From Desulfovibrionaceae bacterium (GTDB taxonomy: Bacteria; Desulfobacterota; Desulfovibrionia; Desulfovibrionales; Desulfovibrionaceae), in NCBI GenBank assembly GCA_029011315.1, contig JAQXLA010000023.1, positions 1 through 48,135 of the forward strand: a stretch of DNA of 48,135 nt, in the 5' to 3' direction. Below are positions 41,970 through 48,135 of this stretch, piece after piece. Made by a program: the position numbers and the translations under genes. Within the stretch, counting starts at the first letter, position 1. Every line of letters starts with the position of its first letter. The notes beneath the pieces were generated by a model. That model saw only the letters and a program-made list of their open reading frames with translations, had not been told where the DNA came from and ran no database searches.

Positions 41970-42592
41970 ATTTTTTCTGAAGAAATCTGTCCGAGAATAA
42001 ATGATGCCGCAATGACGAGATCGGGGGCGACGGCGCACTTTTTTTGCGGTAAAAGCATAATTTCCCCCTGTTGGGGAAGGGGAAGATTGTTTTGCCTGGC
42101 TTCTTTCATGCCGTGTCCGGTTAAAACAAGCACGCCGAACAGATTGCAGGCGGATGCAAAGCGCAGATCGTCGATTTTGTCCCCGATCATGCAGCTTTCA
42201 GCAGGATTCAGACTGTGTTTTTCCCGGAGCGTTTGCCACATGCCCGGACGGGGTTTGCGGCATTGACAGTTTGCTTCCGGAGCATGCGGACACCATAATG
42301 CATCGTCAAATTCGGCGCCGCAGACATGCAGCAGCTGTGTCAGCCGGTTTTGACAGCTTTGCACATCCTCAGATGTGAAGAATCCCCGGCCAATTCCTGA
42401 CTGATTGGATACAAGAAAAAGATGGCAGCCTTTTTGGGCAAGATTCGCCATTGCTGCACCGACACCGTAGATCAATGAAACCTGATCCGGGTCATGGAGA
42501 TAGTGTCGCTCTTCGATAACCGTCCCGTCTCGATCCAGAAGAATATTGCGGAAGAGAGGAGGACAATCCTGACGGATGGATGAACGCTGCAT
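41936..42592 (-). CDS. gmhB: D-glycero-D-manno-heptose-1,7-bisphosphate 7-phosphatase
   Basis: A HAD-family phosphatase of the ADP-heptose pathway for LPS core. 218 aa. Motif I LLDRDGTVIEE, motif II SNQSGIGRGFF, the zinc-binding loop CPHAPEANCQCRKP and motif IV MIGDKIDDLRFA match GmhB. It is slightly longer than usual at the C-terminus, which overlaps the end of the glycosyltransferase gene on the other strand. Histidinol phosphatase is the main alternative, but the zinc-loop spacing and LPS-like neighbour favour GmhB. Confidence 0.88.
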   Translation of the reverse strand: MQRSSIRQDCPPLFRNILLDRDGTVIEERHYLHDPDQVSLIYGVGAAMANLAQKGCHLFLVSNQSGIGRGFFTSEDVQSCQNRLTQLLHVCGAEFDDALWCPHAPEANCQCRKPRPGMWQTLREKHSLNPAESCMIGDKIDDLRFASACNLFGVLVLTGHGMKEARQNNLPLPQQGEIMLLPQKKCAVAPDLVIAASFILGQISSEKIYLAEAAEFLL

Positions 42593-42770
42593 TGGATTTC
42601 CTTTCTGTCTTTATTTGCTTTGACTTTTTACGGCGTATGGAAGAAAATATCAAATTGTATAATAAGATAATGAATCAGTTTGTGATAGACATGAACGCCG
42701 TTAGCGTCTCCTGCAAAGGCGCAGAATGCCGACGCATTCAGTATGATTGATCAAAAGAGGAGATTTTTTG

Positions 42771-44465
42771 ATGGAAGAGCAGTTTGTTCTGCGTGAAAAG
42801 ACATTAGGGCAGCTCCTCGACGCATGTACGGAAAAATATCCTGATGATGAAGCGGTCGTATTTCCCAATTTCGGCATTCGTTGGACTTGGAGAGAACTTT
42901 CCTTTCAGGTCGACAGCTTGGCACGCGGCTTGATCGCCATGGGAATAGGCAAGGGCGAAAAAGTTGCAATATGGGCGACGAATGTGCCGCACTGGATCAC
43001 GCTCATGTTTGCTACGGCCCGCATCGGCGCGGTGCTGCTTACTGTCAATACTCTCTATCGGGCAAAAGAACTGCATCTTCTCCTGAAGCAGTCTGAATGT
43101 GAAAATCTTTTCTTCATCCAGGGGCTGCGAGATCATTGCTTTGTCGATACGGTTTATGAACTCATTCCGGAAATGCGCAGGCAGCGGCGGGGGCATTTGC
43201 ACAGTGCATCTTTGCCGCATTTGAAACGACTGGTTTGCATGGAGAAGCAAGCCCACCGAGGAATGTATACGCTTGAAGAAATCGTTGAACTGGGGAAAAC
43301 GGTTTCCGATGAGCTTTACGCATCCCGCAAGGCTCAAGTATCTCCATACGATGTGGTCAATATGCAGTATACGTCCGGAACAACTGGATTTCCAAAAGGC
43401 GTAATGCTGACGCATGTCAATATCGGCAATAATGGCTACTGGATTGGTGCCAGACAACATTTTTCGCACAAAGATCGCCTGTGTCTGCCCGTACCATTTT
43501 TTCATTGCTTTGGCTGTGTGCTCGGCATCATGGCCTGTGTCTGTCATGGCGTGACAATGGTTGTTCTGGAGACCTTTTCTTCAGTACAGGTTATCATGGC
43601 AGTCAAGCAGGAACGCTGTACAGGACTGTATGGCGTGCCGACCATGTATCAGGCAATTCTTGATAACAGAAATTTTTCGTCATTTGATTTTTCCACGCTC
43701 CGTACAGGCGTGATGGGCGGATCAGTCTGTCAGGAATCTCTGATGCGTCAGGTGATGGACGTTCTGCACATGCCTGAAATTACGATTTGCTACGGGTTGA
43801 CAGAAGCCTCTCCGGTGATGTCCCAGACTGCAGCGGATGACCCTCTGGAATGCAAAATCAATACCGTTGGCAAGCCTCTTCCGGGCATAGAAATTCGAAT
43901 TGTCAATCCCGATACGGGAGAAGAATGTGCGGAAGGAGAAAATGGAGAAATATGCTGCCGGGGCTATAACACTATGCTCGGATATTACAATATGCCGCAG
44001 GAAACATCCCGGGCAATCGATGCGCAGGGTTGGCTTCATTCCGGGGATCTTGGCTGCTTTACCCGGGACGGCTATCTGAGAGTCACGGGGCGAATTAAGG
44101 ACATGATTATCCGGGGCGGTGAAAACATTTCGCCGAAGGAAATCGAGCAGTTTCTGCTCAACATGCCCGGAGTTTCCGATGTGCAGGTCATTGCAGTGCC
44201 CAGCAGGCGGTATGGGGAAGAAGTCGGTGCCTTTTTTTTGAGCTGTAATGGCGCAGCGATCACGCTCAGTCAGGTTCGGAGCTTTTGTCGCGGCCATATC
44301 GCAAGGTATAAGATTCCTCAGTATGTAGCGGTTCTCGATGCGTATCCACTTACGGCAAGCGGCAAGGTGCGAAAAAATCGGCTTCGGGAAATGGCGGCCG
44401 AGATGTTTCCTGAAGCGATGGAAGTCCGTGCCCGGGCGGCGAATGTGCGACGTAGAAAAAACTGA
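42771..44465 (+). CDS. AMP-binding acyl-CoA synthetase
   Basis: 564 aa of the ANL superfamily. It activates a fatty or other carboxylic acid via acyl-AMP to the CoA thioester. Motifs: P-loop YTSGTTGFPKGVMLTH (about residue 200), YGLTEASPV, GWLHSGDLG, RIKDMIIRGGENISPKEIE and the catalytic lysine in LTASGKVRKNRLR near the C-terminus. The ATG at 42771 has GAGG 8 nt upstream; the frame is open to an earlier ATG at 42747. Chain-length preference cannot be read by eye. A TATAAT box lies at 42658-42663 in the 180-nt upstream gap. Confidence 0.92.
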   Translation: MEEQFVLREKTLGQLLDACTEKYPDDEAVVFPNFGIRWTWRELSFQVDSLARGLIAMGIGKGEKVAIWATNVPHWITLMFATARIGAVLLTVNTLYRAKELHLLLKQSECENLFFIQGLRDHCFVDTVYELIPEMRRQRRGHLHSASLPHLKRLVCMEKQAHRGMYTLEEIVELGKTVSDELYASRKAQVSPYDVVNMQYTSGTTGFPKGVMLTHVNIGNNGYWIGARQHFSHKDRLCLPVPFFHCFGCVLGIMACVCHGVTMVVLETFSSVQVIMAVKQERCTGLYGVPTMYQAILDNRNFSSFDFSTLRTGVMGGSVCQESLMRQVMDVLHMPEITICYGLTEASPVMSQTAADDPLECKINTVGKPLPGIEIRIVNPDTGEECAEGENGEICCRGYNTMLGYYNMPQETSRAIDAQGWLHSGDLGCFTRDGYLRVTGRIKDMIIRGGENISPKEIEQFLLNMPGVSDVQVIAVPSRRYGEEVGAFFLSCNGAAITLSQVRSFCRGHIARYKIPQYVAVLDAYPLTASGKVRKNRLREMAAEMFPEAMEVRARAANVRRRKN

Positions 44466-44483
44466 AGTCGTCTGCGGATGGAA

Positions 44484-44520
44484 AACGGCATAAAAACCAT
44501 AAGCAGGCATTTATGCCGTT
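44484..44520. terminator. Bidirectional terminator between acyl-CoA synthetase and rlmN
   Basis: An 11-bp stem, aacggcataaa (44484-44494) with tttatgccgtt (44510-44520), lies between the convergent stops at 44465 and 44525. A-rich bases precede it, giving TTTT on the minus strand. Confidence 0.8.
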
Positions 44521-44524
44521 GTGG

Positions 44525-45607
44525 TCATTTAGGAGAAGCTTTGCTGAGATAGTCAGATCGAAGCTGGCCGCAGGCTGCCTTGATGTCCTGTCCTTTGCTT
44601 TTGCGCAGTACGGCAACGATATTGTGATCCCAGAGAACTTTTTCAAAAGCCAGAATGGATTCTTCAGATGGGGCTCTGTAAGGGGTGCTTCCGCTGGCAT
44701 CAAAAGAGGGATTGTACGCGATAAGATTGATTTTTGCCTTCAGCGTGCGTATGAGCCTGGCCAGTTCGGCCGCATGCGCAGGCGAGTCGTTGACGCCGCC
44801 GAGAAGCAGGTATTCAAAGGTAATCAGTTCCCGCGTCTGGAGGGGATAGTCGGCGAGAGTGCTGATTAAATCGTCCAGAGGCCAGCGCGCAGCTTTCGGC
44901 ATGATTTGTTCGCGAAGTGCTTGATTGGGCGCATGCAGGGAAACGGCGAGGTAAGACAGTCCTTTTTCTCCCAGTTCCTGCAATCCGGCTTTGATGCCGC
45001 AGGTAGAAACCGTGATGCGCCGACTGGAAAAGTCCATTCCCCGCGGATGATGCAGCATTTCCAGAGCTCTGGTGACTTCCCGAAGATTCAAAAGCGGTTC
45101 GCCCATCCCCATAAAGACGAGATTGCGAATGATGGGATGATCAATGCGGGTGTCTCCACGCCGCTTTCTGGCGACGAGAACCTGACCGAGTATTTCTCCT
45201 GCCGTCATATTGCGTACGAAACCCATTCCGCCAGTGCTGCAGAATGTGCAGCCCATGGCGCATCCGACCTGGGAGGAGACACACTGCGCCATGCGGATTT
45301 TTCCATCTCGTCCTGTACTGGGAATCAGAACGGTTTCCACCAAAGCCCCGTCGTGCAGACGGAGAAGCAGTTTTTCCGTTCCGTCAGCTGAAACCTGTGC
45401 TTCAACGATTTCCGGATAGCGTATTTCAGCAATTTCCTGAAGTTTTGCCCGCGTTGACTTGGAAACGTCGCTCATTTCGTCAAAGGACAATGCCAGTTTT
45501 TGCCACAGCCATTGCCAGATCTGTACGGCACGGAATTTCGGCTCTCCCAGCGTTTCCGTCAGGAGAGCTTCCAATTCCGCATAGGAAAGATTCAGAATAT
45601 CGATCAT
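44525..45607 (-). CDS. rlmN: 23S rRNA (A2503-C2)/tRNA (A37-C2) methyltransferase RlmN
   Basis: A radical-SAM methyltransferase. The cluster motif CAMGCTFC is at Cys116, Cys120 and Cys123; STGGMGFVRNMTAGEI follows. The second catalytic cysteine is in AACGQLRSDY at about Cys346. Other family blocks: NLVFMGMGEPLLN and ITVSTCGIKAGL. 360 aa is standard length. In the Cfr family the same signature occurs, but the N-terminal helical domain and the housekeeping context fit RlmN. Confidence 0.96.
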   Translation of the reverse strand: MIDILNLSYAELEALLTETLGEPKFRAVQIWQWLWQKLALSFDEMSDVSKSTRAKLQEIAEIRYPEIVEAQVSADGTEKLLLRLHDGALVETVLIPSTGRDGKIRMAQCVSSQVGCAMGCTFCSTGGMGFVRNMTAGEILGQVLVARKRRGDTRIDHPIIRNLVFMGMGEPLLNLREVTRALEMLHHPRGMDFSSRRITVSTCGIKAGLQELGEKGLSYLAVSLHAPNQALREQIMPKAARWPLDDLISTLADYPLQTRELITFEYLLLGGVNDSPAHAAELARLIRTLKAKINLIAYNPSFDASGSTPYRAPSEESILAFEKVLWDHNIVAVLRKSKGQDIKAACGQLRSDYLSKASPK

Positions 45608-45610
45608 TAT

Positions 45611-46930
45611 TTATTTTTTATTTTGGACAAAGGCAATGGCCGATTCTCTGTCTGTGACTTCCCCGGCAATTTGAGCCTGCAGCAATGCATGGCGCAGGAC
45701 GCCGACTTCCGGTCCCTGAGAGAGCCCGGTGTATTCCATGATTTCATTGCCGTTCAGTAGCGGCTCCAGCATCAGCTCCGGAGAATCCGCTCTGGTGAGG
45801 TATTTCTGGTTGTGATTGAACGACGTATAGTTGCCGTCTTCAGCCTCAATGTTGGCTCTGCACAGGGCAATCAGACGCTTCTGTTCCTTCAGCTCGCAGA
45901 AACGGCGAATGCCCCGGTCTGTCAGCATGAACTGGAACATCATATGATGGCGAACCAGATCGCAGATCAGATCGATATCCTCGGGGGCGAAGTGAAGACT
46001 GCGGAGAATCTTGCGTGTGACACCGGCACCGACACGGTGGTGCTGATAGAATGTCCATTGCCCATTGGTATATTCCGCAGTATACAGTTTGCCGATATCG
46101 TGGAACATGGCCGCAAAAGTTCCGTACCAGTCCATGGAGAGATCATCGGTCGGATACAGGCGCATGACCTGAATGGTGTGATCAAAGACATTTTCAACGG
46201 TATGCGTATCCGTATCGTCCCGCTCGTGCACCACGCATGCCAGGGAAGCCAGTTCGGGAATCAGACCGTGAAGAATATGGCTGTCAAACAGCAGGCGGAC
46301 GAAACGCCACATGGATTCTGCGGAGACTTTTTTCCATTCATCCATGATTTTCGGAATCGGGACATAGTCCAGAACACGTTTTGCAGACTGAATGATAGCC
46401 ATCCATGTATGCGGTTCAATGGGCATGTCGTAGTTGGCCGCGAAACGGAGAGCCCTGATGGCCAGCAGATAATTGTAACTCAGCGTGACGCTTGGAACAC
46501 CGCGCAGACGAACGGATTCTTCCTTTTGCAGATCTTCAAACTGGTCGGCTTCATTTTCCTGAGCATCGTCGTTGGATACATATTTTTCATCCTGTTCCAG
46601 GATTCTCAGGCTATTGAGCAGTCGGGGCGTCATGCGCATTTGCCCATGTTCTGGATGCGAAGCGTCCTCCACGTCAGCAGGGTAGAAATACAGCGTGATG
46701 TCTTCGTCTGTCAGTTTTGCAAAGGCGCCGAATTCATCGAATCTTTCAGCAGCCGGAAGAATTTTGAACAGCGTTGCGGCATCGCAGGCGCAGGCTATGT
46801 CCACTTCAAGCTTCTGCGTTTTCTCAATCAGATATTTCTGCAGGGGCGCATTGATGGCGTAGGCGTCGTAGCCATTGCGCATGATGGCCTTGCAGTAGGA
46901 AATGCCTTTCTTGATGGTCTGCATATTCAC
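45611..46930 (-). CDS. HD-domain protein with degenerate CCA/poly(A)-polymerase head
   Basis: 439 aa. The N-terminus (about 15-100) resembles the class II nucleotidyltransferase head of tRNA CCA-adding enzymes (GYDAYAINAPLQKYL, LEVDIACACDAATLFKIL), but the nucleotide-binding GG-x-x-R-D motif is replaced by NAPLQK. RNA-binding-type helices follow (YNYLLAIRALRFAANYD near 152-168). Residues about 245-335 form an HD hydrolase domain (His251, His277-Asp278, His297-298, His328-329). The likely activity is therefore HD phosphohydrolase, not polymerisation. Adjacent to rlmN (3-nt gap), so translation-linked RNA work is plausible. Function unproven. Confidence 0.8.
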   Translation of the reverse strand: MNMQTIKKGISYCKAIMRNGYDAYAINAPLQKYLIEKTQKLEVDIACACDAATLFKILPAAERFDEFGAFAKLTDEDITLYFYPADVEDASHPEHGQMRMTPRLLNSLRILEQDEKYVSNDDAQENEADQFEDLQKEESVRLRGVPSVTLSYNYLLAIRALRFAANYDMPIEPHTWMAIIQSAKRVLDYVPIPKIMDEWKKVSAESMWRFVRLLFDSHILHGLIPELASLACVVHERDDTDTHTVENVFDHTIQVMRLYPTDDLSMDWYGTFAAMFHDIGKLYTAEYTNGQWTFYQHHRVGAGVTRKILRSLHFAPEDIDLICDLVRHHMMFQFMLTDRGIRRFCELKEQKRLIALCRANIEAEDGNYTSFNHNQKYLTRADSPELMLEPLLNGNEIMEYTGLSQGPEVGVLRHALLQAQIAGEVTDRESAIAFVQNKK

Positions 46931-47005
46931 GGAAGATGCTCCTGTTGATGATAATCCGTAAAGAAAGCCAATCGGTGTTATGAAATAATGCGGAACGGAA
47001 TGAAG

Positions 47006-47650
47006 TCAAGCCTGTTCTGAAACGGATCGGGAGAGAAACCCCGGCAGCTCTTCAAGCAGGCGTCTTAAAGCCTTGCCCCGGTGACTGCGGGCATTTTTTT
47101 CTTCCCGAGATAATTCCGCCGCGCTGCAGCCCAGTTCCGGATCAAGGAAAACGGGATCATAGCCAAAGCCATTCGTCCCTCTGGCTTTTTCAAGAATGCG
47201 TCCCTCCCAGACACCTGTTGCGGAAAGGTAGGTTCCGTTTGGAAGACAGATCGTCATAACGGTGCGGAATCGCGCTGATCTGCGGGATGCGGAAACATTC
47301 TGAAGATTGCGCAGCAGTTTTCTGATGTTGCGATCATCGCGGCTCATCGCAGGATCTGTTGGTTCGTCTTCTCCATATCGTGCGGAAAAAACGCCCGGAG
47401 CACCGTCAAGCGCATCGACTTCAAGCCCGGAATCATCGGCAATAGCCGGCAATCCGGACATCTTGGCGGCAAAGGAAGCCTTGATCAGGGAATTTTCTTC
47501 GAAAGTCAGCCCCGTCTCTGCAATTTCCGGTATTTCCGGAAAATCGTCAAGACCAAGAAGGCGTATGCCGAACGCCTTCAGAGGCTCGGCCAGCTCGCGG
47601 ATTTTCCCCTTGTTGCGAGTTGCCAGAACCATCGTCCTTTCCTGGTGCAT
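47006..47650 (-). CDS. rdgB: XTP/dITP pyrophosphatase (RdgB/HAM1)
   Basis: A house-cleaning enzyme that hydrolyses non-canonical purine nucleoside triphosphates. 214 aa with LATRNKGKIREL at the N-terminus, TFEENSLIKA, ADDSGLEVDALDGAPGVFSA, TNGFGYDPVF and SHRGKALRRL at the C-terminus. The frame is open to 47740, but the ATG at 47650 has GAGGAG about 9 nt upstream and gives the standard length. It is divergent from rimO. Confidence 0.95.
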   Translation of the reverse strand: MHQERTMVLATRNKGKIRELAEPLKAFGIRLLGLDDFPEIPEIAETGLTFEENSLIKASFAAKMSGLPAIADDSGLEVDALDGAPGVFSARYGEDEPTDPAMSRDDRNIRKLLRNLQNVSASRRSARFRTVMTICLPNGTYLSATGVWEGRILEKARGTNGFGYDPVFLDPELGCSAAELSREEKNARSHRGKALRRLLEELPGFLSRSVSEQA

Positions 47651-47763
47651 ATGTTCTCTCCTCAGCTCTCTTGTCAGAAAAAAGAGATGGATATACAGTA
47701 CGTTTCGAAGTATTTTCTGTTTTATAGCTGAAAAAGGCAAGCAGAGAAAGAGGAGAAGCGCAC

Positions 47764-48135
47764 ATGAAAGAAGTCCGCTGCTATTCTGTCAGTCTCGGAT
47801 GTCCGAAAAACCGGGTGGACACTGAGCATTTTTTCGGGTCTCTCGGGATTCATCCTCTTCCCGTGGACACGCCGGATCAGGCGGATCTGGTATTTGTCAA
47901 TACATGTGCGTTTATTGCGCCGGCTGTCGAAGAGTCCGTACAGACCATCGCGCAGATTCTTGCGGATCTGGAAGGCGAGAAGACCCGGCCTGTGATTGCC
48001 GTGGCCGGGTGCCTTGTCGGGCGTTACGGCGTTGCGGATCTGGCTGCGGAGCTTCCCGAAGTGGATGTATGGCTTGACAACAGGGAAATTGAAAGCTGGC
48101 CGCACAAGGTGTCTGCTGCCCTCAAGATCAAAGAG
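47764..48135 (+). CDS. rimO: Ribosomal protein S12 methylthiotransferase RimO, 3'-truncated by window edge
   Basis: The first 124 codons of a radical-SAM methylthiotransferase. YSVSLGCPKNRVDTE is the RimO signature, with the first Cys of the UPF0004 cluster site. VFVNTCAFI and VAGCLVGRY supply the second and third Cys. RimO is preferred over MiaB because of the CPKNRVD(T/S)E string. The radical-SAM core and TRAM domain lie beyond the window. The ATG is preceded by GAGGAG. Confidence 0.94.
   Translation, partial: MKEVRCYSVSLGCPKNRVDTEHFFGSLGIHPLPVDTPDQADLVFVNTCAFIAPAVEESVQTIAQILADLEGEKTRPVIAVAGCLVGRYGVADLAAELPEVDVWLDNREIESWPHKVSAALKIKE

Noticed and set aside
45812..46948. Plus-strand frame of 378 codons opposite the HD-domain gene
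   Set aside because: Fully antisense to a gene with clear HD motifs; no domain seen and no ribosome-binding site.
1..48135. CRISPR arrays and insertion sequences
   Set aside because: No series of regularly spaced direct repeats, no cas genes and no transposase-like frames or flanking inverted repeats were seen.

Overview
This window is about 48 kb of a Gram-negative, strictly anaerobic-looking bacterial chromosome, most likely a member of the Desulfovibrionaceae (gut-type Desulfovibrio/Bilophila/Mailhella relatives). The inference rests on gene order (efp-ftsK-lolA, ileS-lspA-cpoB, yajC-secD-secF, psd-pssA-leuACD), rubrerythrin, a LolA/CpoB/GmhB outer-membrane toolkit, short-type LeuC/LeuD and about 50% GC. 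No marker that fixes the species is present.

Layout. 1-165: 3' part of a 5S rRNA gene and the rRNA-operon terminator. 174-1392 (-): an orphan, AT-rich type I restriction specificity gene (hsdS) whose 5' end carries eight copies of a 5-bp repeat. 1493-7344: housekeeping genes: pgpA (+), ppk1-ppx (-), hpt and a purine permease (+). 7345-15430: an accessory island, all on the + strand. It holds a DUF1848 iron-sulphur-type protein behind a (TA)12 tract, a very large helicase with a methyltransferase-like N-terminus and a RecQ-type engine (split by a -1 frameshift at an A7 run), a tail-anchored coiled-coil protein, and the decayed remains of a second RecQ helicase plus a DprA-like gene. The island ends at the 3' end of tRNA-Asn. 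15591-26434 (-): leucine synthesis (leuA-leuC-leuD, without leuB), phosphatidylethanolamine synthesis (pssA, psd), a zinc-ribbon/YIP1 membrane protein, a UPF0173 hydrolase, lolA, ftsK and efp. 26582-44465 (mostly +): engB, a DUF697 membrane protein, rubrerythrin (-), yigZ, ileS-lspA-PLDc_N-cpoB, tRNA-Met, a TPP riboswitch with thiC, yajC-secD-secF, an NlpC/P60 lipoprotein, a glycosyltransferase convergent with gmhB (-), and an acyl-CoA synthetase. 44525-47650 (-): rlmN, an HD protein with a degenerate nucleotidyltransferase head, and rdgB. 47764 to the end (+): start of rimO.

The genes combine into recognisable modules: polyphosphate turnover (Ppk1/Ppx), purine salvage (permease plus Hpt), phospholipid head-group synthesis (PssA/Psd, with PgpA for phosphatidylglycerol), lipoprotein processing and traffic (LspA, LolA, Sec), and thiamine synthesis under riboswitch control.

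The two most interesting parts are accessory. One is a specificity gene with two independent slippage-prone repeats: the pentamer can switch expression on and off, and the 12-bp AELT repeat could tune the spacer of the DNA target. The other is the methyltransferase-RecQ helicase paired with a tail-anchored coiled-coil protein, which looks like a candidate anti-phage or genome-defence system. All function calls come from reading motifs by eye; no database search was run.
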